DNA of 64,000 nucleotides from Ardenticatenales bacterium (GTDB taxonomy: Bacteria > Chloroflexota > Anaerolineae > Promineifilales > Promineifilaceae). A model generated the notes under the pieces. It searched no databases, was not told the DNA's origin, and worked only from the letters and a program-made list of their open reading frames with translations. A program made the position numbers and the translations under genes. Each line of letters begins with the position of its first letter. The stretch's first letter is position 1. Positions 8,590-15,883 of this stretch are shown one piece after another. The stretch is taken from contig JACKBM010000014.1 of the NCBI GenBank assembly GCA_020634575.1, positions 52,496-116,495 of the forward strand, given 5' to 3'.

Positions 8590-8894
8590 GGTCAACAATC
8601 ATAACAAGCGGGGGGAGGCTCTGGCAAACTGCCGAAGGCCGCCCCCAAACCACCTATCGCTTCGCGTAGTGAGAGAAGCAGCCTGCACAGCATGATCAAA
8701 GGGGCTGGTGATGTGGTTCAGGCCAGGGAACAGTTTGAGCTACTGACAGACATCAGGGTAAGGAAAGAGTAGGGGCTAGGCGCCTGGGTGTGGCGCTGGC
8801 CATTCACCCAGATGTCTGCACCAGGCGCCTCGCCCCTACGGCTTATGTCTACAGCTGAGGCTTTGAAAATGGCCGCTTGACAGGCCTCCGACCT
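8590..8894. other. Intergenic region containing a long hairpin
   Basis: About 305 bases separate the lipoprotein gene end (8895) from the regulator start on the same strand. No convincing ORF is present. The main structure is the 8769-8839 inverted repeat described separately. The regulator promoter should lie in the left part of this region, but I see no clear -35/-10 pair. Confidence 0.6.
8769..8839. repeat. Inverted repeat with 19-base arms (GTAGGGGC...GCCCCTAC)
   Basis: The arms at 8769-8787 and 8821-8839 are complementary with one mismatch, and a shorter TGGGTG/CACCCA pair (8785-8790, 8805-8810) overlaps the inner end. The GTAGGGGC...GGCGCCTG words also occur in the small hairpin at 58708-58730, so this may be a dispersed element rather than a terminator. 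No T-run follows on either strand. Confidence 0.75.
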
Positions 8895-10091
8895 CTAGCC
8901 AGCAGCCCGACGGACCGTCAGCGTGTCCAGATCAAACTCATAGCGGTCCAGGAACTGGAGATCTTCAGGCGGTGAGATTTCGGGACCGATGCAGTAAGCA
9001 GTCAGGTTGATGGCAAACGTCTCGGGCGAGATCCATTTGCCGGCGTCGGCCGGGAAAAACCAGTACGGCTGGTCGGCGAGCTCAATGCCAAAGGAGTCCA
9101 TATCCAGCCAGACATTGACGTCGGCGAGGTCCATGAAATAAAGGGTTCGATCCATAAAGCAGGCATCGCCAAAATCGGAGCCGGCGAGGGCGTTGAGGTA
9201 ACGACCATCCGGTGAAATGTTCAGCCGGTTGATATTGAGGTCGGGGGCACTCAGATTGGTAAGGGCTGCGCTGGCAATGTCGTATTGCCAGGCGACATGG
9301 CCCGGCCAGGGTGGGCCGTCGGCGGCCGGGGGCAGCTCAGTCACAAAGAAGAGTTGTGTACCGGCCGGATGCCAAAGTAACTCCGTAATCGGGTTCTCCG
9401 CCTGCAGCAGTTCCTGGGCTGAACCATTTTCCGTCTGCCAGATCAGTCTGGTCCCGTCCTCGACCCAGGCACGCTGTGCCCCCTGGCTGGCAGCCAGGTC
9501 GCTGGCCTGAATGACAAAGCTGCCGCTCACCTGGTAAATATCATTGATGTACAGCGTCAGCTCATAAAAACCAGCTTCTAGACCGGCGCCCTCAAAATCG
9601 TAGACTGAAATATCGTTGACCAGGCCGGAGGCGCCATAATGGTCGACGTCCCAGTTTTCCTCGCGCACCAGCCATTCAACCCCGTCTTTGTGCCAGACAC
9701 GACGCACAACATCGCCAGCGGTCATCTCCGCATATTGCCAGAAAGCAAATACTTCCTCCTGGCCATTCGCATAGTGAGTAACAGGGACACTATTTGCCAC
9801 CGGCATAAAGTAAAGATCGAAGAAATGTCCCTGGGCGCCATTGACGGGCTCAGTAACCGGCGTCTCCGTTGCGACAGGCGTTGTTGGGCCGGCACCGGCT
9901 TCTGTTGGTGTCGGCTCGTTCGGTGAGGGATTGATATCGGTGGGGGCTGGCGATGGGTTGCCGTTGCCGGGCGCGGTGGGCACGACAAGCGGCGGGCCGG
10001 TAACTGTCGGCGTGTTGGTAAGCGCTTCGGAGCAGGCAGCCAATAGCAGAACAACAAAAAGAGCAGGGAGAAATAGGGTGGCACGTTTCAT
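8895..10091 (-). CDS. Lipoprotein with Pro/Thr linker and probable beta-propeller domain
   Basis: A 398-residue protein with a lipoprotein signal (MKRATLFLPALFVVLLLAAC, lipidated Cys at about 20). A linker rich in Pro, Thr and Ala follows (about 25-85), then a folded domain. Segments such as HPAGTQLFFVTE and SPDGRYLNAL look like TolB/WD40-type propeller blades. It should be anchored outside the membrane. I do not recognise a specific family, and nothing in the neighbourhood fixes its role. It appears to be a single-gene unit. Confidence 0.8.
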   Translation of the reverse strand: MKRATLFLPALFVVLLLAACSEALTNTPTVTGPPLVVPTAPGNGNPSPAPTDINPSPNEPTPTEAGAGPTTPVATETPVTEPVNGAQGHFFDLYFMPVANSVPVTHYANGQEEVFAFWQYAEMTAGDVVRRVWHKDGVEWLVREENWDVDHYGASGLVNDISVYDFEGAGLEAGFYELTLYINDIYQVSGSFVIQASDLAASQGAQRAWVEDGTRLIWQTENGSAQELLQAENPITELLWHPAGTQLFFVTELPPAADGPPWPGHVAWQYDIASAALTNLSAPDLNINRLNISPDGRYLNALAGSDFGDACFMDRTLYFMDLADVNVWLDMDSFGIELADQPYWFFPADAGKWISPETFAINLTAYCIGPEISPPEDLQFLDRYEFDLDTLTVRRAAG

Positions 10092-10246
10092 AGGGCTATT
10101 CTGCCATAGAATCCGGCCGGTCCGCCGGATGGCTTCGCTACGCTCGCTGGACGCTCAACCTGCGTCTGCCGGGAAGATGCGCCGGAATGCGCTATACTTG
10201 GCCTCATGTCCAGGCCAGCCTGGGCCCACAAAAAAGGATGAAGCGG

Positions 10247-10918
10247 ATGGAATTGCCAAAGTACATTACCTTTGATTGTTATGGTACCTTGATCGATTTT
10301 GAGATCAACAAAGTCACCCTGGAAATCCTGGGTTCGCGCGCCGAGCAGCTGGCGGATGTGACCGCCTTTCTCAGTCGCTACAGCCGCATTCGCTTTGAAG
10401 AAGCTCAGGGAGAATATCTGCCCTATTCGGAGCTGCTGCGCGTTAGCACGCAAAAAGCGTGGGCGGAGCATGGTCTGGAATACCGGCCGGAAGATGGCGA
10501 AGCGATCGTCGCCGCCGTCCCTACCTGGGGACCTTTCCCGGATACGCAGACGGTCCTGTCCAGGTTGGCCGAGCATTGCAAGTTGGTCATCATCTCCAAT
10601 GCCGAAGATGAGATGATCGCCCACAATGTTGCCAAAATTGGCGTCCCCTTCCATGCGGTCATCACGGCTGAACAGGCCCGTTCCTACAAACCGCAGCATG
10701 GTCCCTTCCTTTACGCGCTGGAGAAGCTGGGTTGCGAGCCGGCAGATATCCTGCACGCGGCCAACAGCTACACCTACGACATCATCCCCTGCAGCGAACT
10801 GGGCTGGCGGCGCGTCTGGATCAACCGGGGCGGCTGGCCCGGCGACCAGGCCAAACATGGCCCCTACGACGAGTTCCCGGACCTGAATGGCCTGTTGACT
10901 TTACTCGGACTGGCGTAA
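10247..10918 (+). CDS. HAD-superfamily hydrolase (haloacid dehalogenase type II-like)
   Basis: About 223 residues. Motif I is FDCYGTLID with the nucleophilic Asp at the start, motif II is IISNAED, motif III is the Lys in SYKPQHGPF, and motif IV lies in HAANSYTYDIIPCSELGW. The DCYGTL form and the helical cap after motif I place it near the subclass I 2-haloacid dehalogenase/phosphatase group. The frame extends upstream to 10187, and ATGs lie at 10238 and 10247. I prefer 10247 because AAAAAGG is well spaced from it and the protein then starts just before motif I. The cellular substrate is unknown. Confidence 0.9.
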   Translation: MELPKYITFDCYGTLIDFEINKVTLEILGSRAEQLADVTAFLSRYSRIRFEEAQGEYLPYSELLRVSTQKAWAEHGLEYRPEDGEAIVAAVPTWGPFPDTQTVLSRLAEHCKLVIISNAEDEMIAHNVAKIGVPFHAVITAEQARSYKPQHGPFLYALEKLGCEPADILHAANSYTYDIIPCSELGWRRVWINRGGWPGDQAKHGPYDEFPDLNGLLTLLGLA

Positions 10919-10997
10919 CTGACGTCTACCTTTTTCAGAATAATGCTAGCGGTCTTCCGCCCGTCATGAGAACAGGGCGGAAGGCGAATATTAACCT

Positions 10998-12323
10998 ATG
11001 CCTGAAACAATTTTTGAAATTGCCCTGGTATTGCTGCTGATTGTCCTGAATGGTCTTTTCGCCATGTCTGAATTGGCGCTGGTCTCGGCCCGGCCGATCC
11101 GGCTGCAACAGATGGCGCAACAGGGTAATCGAGGTGCGGTCGTGGCTCTGGAGCTGGCTGATAGCCCTAACCGGTTCCTGTCGACAGTGCAGGTGGGCAT
11201 TACCCTGATTGGCATTCTGGCTGGTGCTTTTGGGGGCGCCAATATCGCCGGTGAGCTGGCCAACCTCATGGCATCCTGGCCCGGTATCGGCCGGTATGCC
11301 AATAGCATCAGCCTGGCGATCGTGGTTGGCGCCATCACTTTTCTATCGGTTGTTGTGGGCGAGCTGGTGCCCAAACGCATCGCCCTGGGCAACGCGGAAC
11401 AGATCGCGGCCCTGGTGGCCCGTCCAATGGGGGCGCTGGCCCGGCTGGCTACCCCGGTTGTCAATTTGCTCGGCGGCGCCACTGACCTGACGTTGCGCTT
11501 GCTGGGTATACGGACTGTGACGGATGAGTCAGTCAATGAAGAAGAGATCCGCACCATGATCTCCCAGGGCGCCAAAGTAGGCGCGATTGATGAGGCCGAA
11601 AAAGAGATGGTCGACAGCATTTTTCGCCTCGGGGATCGACCGCTGGAAGCGATGATGACGCCGCGTCTGGAAATTGTCTGGCTGGATATTCATGCGTCAG
11701 AGGCGGAACTGCATGAGCTTATGCGCAGCACGCCGCACGGCCGGTATCCTGTTTGCGATGGTGATCTGGACCGTCTGTTGGGCATTCTCCAGGTGAAAGA
11801 TTTGCTGACAGCCTCCCTGGCCGGTCAACCATTGGACATCCGGGCGGTGCTGCAGGAACCGTTGCTGGTCCCGGAGTCGCTGCCCGTCCTGAAAGCGTTG
11901 GAGCGGTTCAAGCAGAGCGGCCAGCATATGGCGCTGCTGTTTGACGAGTATGGCGGGATAGAGGGTCTGGTCACGTTAATCAACATCCTGGAAGCGATCG
12001 TAGGGGACATCCCGACAGAGACTGAAGTGATCGACCCACCGATTGTCCAGCGCCAGGATGGCACCTGGCTGGTAGATGGGTTGATCAGCAGCGATGATTT
12101 TAAGGAAGCATTTAACATTCGCCACCTGCCGGGTGAAGGCAAATATCAGACCCTGGCGGGCTATGTTCTGTTCATGATAGGCGACATTCCCACCACCGGC
12201 AGTTACTTTGACTGGGGCGGTTATCGCTTCGAGGTTGCTGATATGGATAGATATCGGGTGGACAAGCTGTTGTTACAGCGATTGCCGGAGGGAGAGGAAC
12301 CGGCCGGTGAGGATGAGATCTGA
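10998..12323 (+). CDS. CNNM/CBS-domain membrane protein (HlyC/CorC family)
   Basis: A 441-residue protein: a CNNM (DUF21) transmembrane domain with about four hydrophobic segments (1-190), two CBS domains (about 205-335; MMTPRLEIVWLD, RYPVCDGDLDRLLGILQVKDLL, FDEYGGIEGLVTLINILEAIVGDI) and a C-terminal CorC_HlyC domain (about 345-430). The family is linked to magnesium or cobalt efflux and, historically, to 'hemolysin' names. It acts in the cytoplasmic membrane and CBS domains usually bind adenine nucleotides. Length and order are standard. It appears monocistronic. Confidence 0.95.
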   Translation: MPETIFEIALVLLLIVLNGLFAMSELALVSARPIRLQQMAQQGNRGAVVALELADSPNRFLSTVQVGITLIGILAGAFGGANIAGELANLMASWPGIGRYANSISLAIVVGAITFLSVVVGELVPKRIALGNAEQIAALVARPMGALARLATPVVNLLGGATDLTLRLLGIRTVTDESVNEEEIRTMISQGAKVGAIDEAEKEMVDSIFRLGDRPLEAMMTPRLEIVWLDIHASEAELHELMRSTPHGRYPVCDGDLDRLLGILQVKDLLTASLAGQPLDIRAVLQEPLLVPESLPVLKALERFKQSGQHMALLFDEYGGIEGLVTLINILEAIVGDIPTETEVIDPPIVQRQDGTWLVDGLISSDDFKEAFNIRHLPGEGKYQTLAGYVLFMIGDIPTTGSYFDWGGYRFEVADMDRYRVDKLLLQRLPEGEEPAGEDEI

Positions 12324-12365
12324 TCTGGTAGAACGAGCCATTATTCCTGACTTGAGGCTCGGATG

Positions 12366-12755
12366 TTATCCTGGCGGCAGAGGGAACACCCAGAATTTGT
12401 AGGTCGTAAATATTTCGTGACTTTCGCCCTGGTACCCATGGGCCGTCGTCTGGATTGAGAAACAGATAGAGGCGAATAGGCAGAATGATTTGTACCAGGC
12501 TGTAAGCGTGCGTTCGTAGCCGCGTTTCTCCAGCCACTGCTGCATTTCTTCCGGCGGGGCGTCACTCACACCAATAGTAGTCAGGATTGCGCCGTGCGGA
12601 TAGACGCGCCTGAAGATTCTGTCATGATGGTCCACCGGGAAGGGACGGAGCGTATCAACCAGGGTAACAGTCAGATAGACAAGGCAAGTTAGGCACAGGG
12701 CTGCACTGAAGCGAAGGATTAAGCGACGAGCTGGTCTGGGCAAAACAGCGTTCAT
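12366..12755 (-). CDS. Hypothetical protein with one N-terminal membrane helix
   Basis: A 129-residue ORF with a hydrophobic stretch at about 13-33 (ILRFSAALCLTCLVYLTVTL) and an aromatic-rich C-terminus; no family recognised. Two other minus-strand frames are also open over the 3' half, so a frameshift or a chance ORF cannot be excluded. The N-terminal half (IFRRVYPHGAILTTIGVSDAPPEEMQQWLEKRGYERT) looks protein-like. It is convergent with the CNNM gene, with a 42-base gap. Confidence 0.45.
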   Translation of the reverse strand: MNAVLPRPARRLILRFSAALCLTCLVYLTVTLVDTLRPFPVDHHDRIFRRVYPHGAILTTIGVSDAPPEEMQQWLEKRGYERTLTAWYKSFCLFASICFSIQTTAHGYQGESHEIFTTYKFWVFPLPPG

Positions 12756-12766
12756 AGCAAACTCGC

Positions 12767-12810
12767 AGAGAAGGTGTTAATTGGGTATAAGCCAATTAAA
12801 CACCTTCTCT
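12767..12810. terminator. Long hairpin, possible terminator of the cyclophilin-like gene
   Basis: The arms at 12767-12784 and 12792-12810 (AGAGAAGGTGTTAATTGG and its complement with one bulged A) close a short loop. It lies 48 bases past the end of the minus-strand gene at 12859. The sequence after it on that strand is only weakly T-rich (TTTGCT), so terminator function is uncertain. Confidence 0.5.
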
Positions 12811-12858
12811 ACCAGTAGCACGCTACGCCTGTCAGACTTTCCGCCGCTGGTTTGCCAG

Positions 12859-13212
12859 CTATTGCTGCGGCAGCGCGAGGGTAACGGTCACAGCGCCGTC
12901 ACCAAGAATCTTTTTCAATTCCTGAGCAGTAACATTTTCAATTCGACCCAGACGCGTGAAGTTCCAGGCATTGGGCGCGTAGTAAATCACCAACGAATTG
13001 CCCTGATACAGAATAATATCGCCGGCCTGCGCTGTTATCTGCTCGTCGTTGCGCGGCAAATGGATACCAAGTTGGCCCACTTTTTCCATACGTTCGTAGT
13101 CGCGCATATGGATGGTTATCGGGCCCTCGGCAAGCGCTGCTTTCAGCGCTTCTGCCGACGAGTTTTCCACGAGTGTTGCGGTCAGAAGGTGATCGCCAAC
13201 TTGAATATTCAT
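12859..13212 (-). CDS. Cyclophilin-like fold protein (Cyclophil_like2 type)
   Basis: A 117-residue protein matching small bacterial cyclophilin-fold proteins: NIQVGDHLLTATLVENSSAEAL at the N-terminus, then DYERMEKVGQLGIHLPRNDEQI, then GDIILYQGNSLVIYYAPNAWNFTRLGRIEN. These three blocks are the family hallmark. The biochemical role is not settled; the isomerase catalytic residues of true cyclophilins are not evident. It follows the aldo/keto reductase gene by 10 bases on the same strand, so it shares an operon with it and possibly the cupin. That context suggests a redox or aldehyde stress response (inference). Confidence 0.85.
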   Translation of the reverse strand: MNIQVGDHLLTATLVENSSAEALKAALAEGPITIHMRDYERMEKVGQLGIHLPRNDEQITAQAGDIILYQGNSLVIYYAPNAWNFTRLGRIENVTAQELKKILGDGAVTVTLALPQQ

Positions 13213-13222
13213 GCCATGTTTC

Positions 13223-14140
13223 TCAGCTGAATCTGGAGCGAATCGCCCGGGAAGCCATGGAGACCATTGTTTTCAGGTTCAATTCGCCGCCGTAAACCGG
13301 CATCATGCTGGCGTCGCCATAATCTTCGATCTGCTCTACGTTTTGCAGCACAGTCATATCGGCGTCAGAGATGGCAAAATCCACCGCCGCATTATTTTGC
13401 ATATGGGCCGGATTGGCTGTCTTGGGCAGGGGCAGAAGTCCCAGCTGCAGGCAGTAGCGGATGCTGAGTTGGGGAACAGAAACAGCATACTTTTCGGCGA
13501 TTTGGGCCACTGCCTGATTTTTCAGTAATTCGCCATGGGCAATGGGCGAATACGCCTCAACCAGGATTCCCTGAGACTGGGTGTACTGAATTAACTCTAG
13601 CGGCGTATTGCTGATGTGCGCCAATATCTGATTCACCATAGGCTTGACGGTGCAGGCAGCAAGAATGTTCTCGATGTCCACCTGTTCAAAGTTGGAAACG
13701 CCGATGGCCCGCAATTTACCGGCACTATAGGCGTCTTCCAGCGCTCGCCATGCTTCGCGGTTGCCCTCGAAATAGCGATCTTCGCCCCGGAATTTGCGCC
13801 ACGGTTGGGGGCTGTGAATGATCATCAGGTCGATATAATCAAGCCCCATTGTCTGCAGGGATTGATCAATGGCGGCAACGGCCTTCTGGTACGACTTCAC
13901 TTCGGCCGCAAGTTTTGTGGTGACGAACCAATCCTTGCGGTCCACACCACTCGCTCTGAGTCCCTCGCCAACACCTTTTTCATTTTGATAGGCCTGGGCC
14001 GTATCAATGTGGCGATAACCAAGGCTGGCCGCATCCTTAACGGCCTGAATGACATCTTTATCGCTGATAAACCAGGTTCCGAGACCCAGTTTGGGGATTT
14101 CTACCCCATTGGCCAGCGTAAACTTTTCTTCCAGAATCAT
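13223..14140 (-). CDS. Aldo/keto reductase (2,5-diketo-gluconate reductase type)
   Basis: A complete 305-residue AKR with an intact catalytic tetrad: D46 and Y51 (RHIDTAQAY), K76 (VTTKLAAE) and H109 (LMIIHSPQP). The nucleotide-binding end (PLPKTANPAHMQNNA) is present. It reduces carbonyl compounds with NADPH in the cytosol. The frame begins at 14167, but the ATG at 14140 has a strong GGAGAAG site six bases upstream and starts at MILEEKFTLANG, so I chose it. It lies between the cupin gene (89 bases) and the cyclophilin-like gene (10 bases), all opposite the AraC regulator. Confidence 0.95.
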   Translation of the reverse strand: MILEEKFTLANGVEIPKLGLGTWFISDKDVIQAVKDAASLGYRHIDTAQAYQNEKGVGEGLRASGVDRKDWFVTTKLAAEVKSYQKAVAAIDQSLQTMGLDYIDLMIIHSPQPWRKFRGEDRYFEGNREAWRALEDAYSAGKLRAIGVSNFEQVDIENILAACTVKPMVNQILAHISNTPLELIQYTQSQGILVEAYSPIAHGELLKNQAVAQIAEKYAVSVPQLSIRYCLQLGLLPLPKTANPAHMQNNAAVDFAISDADMTVLQNVEQIEDYGDASMMPVYGGELNLKTMVSMASRAIRSRFS

Positions 14141-14230
14141 GATTAACTTCTCCAATATCCCATTCAATCCATCTGCTTTGGGCAGAGTGAATCCGTTTAT
14201 TGCCAGCAGTTCAGCATGGCTTAATGGGAC

Positions 14231-14629
14231 CTAATTAGACTGGTATTGTTCGTCGCTCACGTGTTCCAGCCATTCAACCGCTTTACCGTCGAGCGCTTCC
14301 TGAATAGCGATATGGGTTACCGAGGTGGCAGGCGCCGCGCCATGCCAATGTTTTTCGCCTGGCGCAAACTGAACCACATCGCCGGGATATATCGCTTCGA
14401 TAGGACCGTCCCAGCGTTGGACCCGGCCGGCGCCGGCGGTCACGATCAATGTCTGTCCCAGCGGATGGGTGTGCCAGGCAGTGCGTGCCCCGGGTTCAAA
14501 CGTAACGCTGGCGCCACCCGCCCGCGCTGATTCAATCGGGTTGAATAATGGATCGATCCGTACTGTGCCAGTAAACCAGGCGTCAGGTCCTGGGATGGAA
14601 GCCTGGGTGCCGTTTTTCTTAATTTCCAT
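14231..14629 (-). CDS. Cupin-domain protein (mandelonitrile lyase/YhaK-like small cupin)
   Basis: A 132-residue single cupin. Motif 1 reads [19 protein letters not shown] and motif 2 [19 protein letters not shown], giving three His ligands plus Gln for a metal ion. The start [15 protein letters not shown] and the end YQSN are typical of small stand-alone cupins often found next to AraC regulators and aldo/keto reductases. A GGAGG site precedes the ATG. It is probably the first gene of the minus-strand operon controlled from the shared intergenic region. The reaction is unknown. Confidence 0.9.
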   Translation of the reverse strand: MEIKKNGTQASIPGPDAWFTGTVRIDPLFNPIESARAGGASVTFEPGARTAWHTHPLGQTLIVTAGAGRVQRWDGPIEAIYPGDVVQFAPGEKHWHGAAPATSVTHIAIQEALDGKAVEWLEHVSDEQYQSN

Positions 14630-14710
14630 GATGAATTTACCTCCAATCGGTCAGACGAATGTGTCTGATTTAATCTAGTTGCCATTTTAGGTCTTTAGGC
14701 AGGGGAAAGA

Positions 14711-14801
14711 TTGTAGGATCTTCGACAATTCTTGTAAGATTTTCCAAGAATTCCCCCAGGACGGTTATTTTCCCGAAAGAAATTGTATAATCTTGCAGCA
14801 A
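14711..14801. promoter_or_regulatory. Candidate AraC operator region and promoter
   Basis: Three copies of a TTGTA..AT.TT word lie at 14711, 14732 and 14783; the first two are 21 bases apart, two helical turns, as expected for AraC half-sites. An inverted repeat AATTCTTG-N10-CAAGAATT spans 14727-14752. A perfect TATAAT at 14786-14791 could be the -10 box of the AraC gene; its -35 region (near 14763) is poor, suiting an activator-dependent promoter. The region lies between the divergent cupin and AraC genes. Confidence 0.6.
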
Positions 14802-14829
14802 GTCATTTGAATTAAGGAGAGGCTATCCA

Positions 14830-15777
14830 ATGGATGTCCCCAAAAACAACAATGCGGAACGTCAGGCACTGCACCGGCAGTTGTTTCGCGAGGAACTTGT
14901 TGAACGAATTGGTCAGGCCATCACGCGTGATGGGGAGCGGCAGGTACTTGACGGCGTCTATCTCGCCCGTCTTTCGGCCCCTCTGGATAAAGTCTACAGC
15001 GTCCTTGAGCCATCCCTTTGCATCATTGCTCAGGGTAGCAAGGTCGTGTTCCTGGGTGACCGTCGCTATCAATATGATCCCTTCAACTATCTGCTCACGA
15101 CTATTGAGCTGCCGAGAATCAGTCATGTTGTCGAGGCGTCCAGGGAAAAGCCTTACCTCAGCCTGAGAATGGTACTCGATCCCAATCTCGTCAGTTCGGT
15201 TATGATGGCCGCCGGCTACGTCATCAAGAAGAAAAACCTGAACGCAGAATCGACAACGGTGAGTCCCCTCAACGCAGAGTTGCTAGATGTCCTTGTGCGC
15301 CTTGTCAGGCTCATAGATAATCCGGGCGAGGCGGCCATGCTCGTGCCGCTCATCAAGCGCGAGATAATTTTTCGCCTCCTGGCAAGCGATCAGGCCGGGC
15401 AACTTGTCCATTTAACTGTTGCCGAAGGCTCTACAACATCGATGGCCTGGGCAGTTGAGCAGCTCCGGCAAGGGTTCGACAAGTCCATTCGCATGGAGGA
15501 TCTGGCCCAGGAAGTTGGCATGAGCGTGTCCAGTTTTTATCAGCACTTTAAAGCTGTAACGGCCATGACGCCGCTGCAATTCCAGAAGCGGGTGCGTCTC
15601 CAGGAAGCCAGACGTCTGATGCTGGGCGAGGACCTCGATGCAACCAGCGCTGCTTATCAGGTCGGCTACAATGATGCCGCCTATTTTAGCCGGGAGTACA
15701 AAAGCCTTTTCGGCAACCCGCCCAAGCGGGATATCCAATTGTTACGGGCCGCGAATATAGGCGCGGCTGTCAATTGA
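14830..15777 (+). CDS. AraC-family transcriptional regulator (AraC_N type)
   Basis: A 315-residue regulator: an N-terminal AraC_N domain (about 25-185; LDKVYSVLEPSLCIIAQGSKVVFLGDRRYQYDPFNYLL) and a C-terminal AraC double helix-turn-helix (about 210-305; FDKSIRMEDLAQEVGMSVSSFYQHFKAVTAMTPLQFQ and AYQVGYNDAAYFSREYKSLFGNPP). The same N-terminal type occurs in YqhC, which activates aldehyde reductase genes. Here too it is divergent from an aldo/keto reductase and a cupin, so control of that operon by reactive carbonyls is a fair inference. The start has a GGAGAGG site. Confidence 0.95.
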   Translation: MDVPKNNNAERQALHRQLFREELVERIGQAITRDGERQVLDGVYLARLSAPLDKVYSVLEPSLCIIAQGSKVVFLGDRRYQYDPFNYLLTTIELPRISHVVEASREKPYLSLRMVLDPNLVSSVMMAAGYVIKKKNLNAESTTVSPLNAELLDVLVRLVRLIDNPGEAAMLVPLIKREIIFRLLASDQAGQLVHLTVAEGSTTSMAWAVEQLRQGFDKSIRMEDLAQEVGMSVSSFYQHFKAVTAMTPLQFQKRVRLQEARRLMLGEDLDATSAAYQVGYNDAAYFSREYKSLFGNPPKRDIQLLRAANIGAAVN

Positions 15778-15805
15778 GGCGCCGGCTTTTGCGGCTCCCG
15801 GCGCC
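15778..15805 (+). terminator. GC-rich hairpin after the AraC gene
   Basis: Perfect 8-base arms GGCGCCGG (15778-15785) and CCGGCGCC (15798-15805) directly follow the AraC stop codon. There is no T-run after the stem, so this is at best an atypical terminator. Confidence 0.45.
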
Positions 15806-15883
15806 AAATGCCATGGCTATGACCGGCAACACAATATTGGCCATGGCCTGGCTGGCTGGACGATCCGGCCGGAAGGACAGAAC

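Noticed and set aside
10088..10858. 256-residue minus-strand ORF
   Set aside because: Antisense to the HAD hydrolase, whose motifs are clear; the antisense product has no recognisable features.
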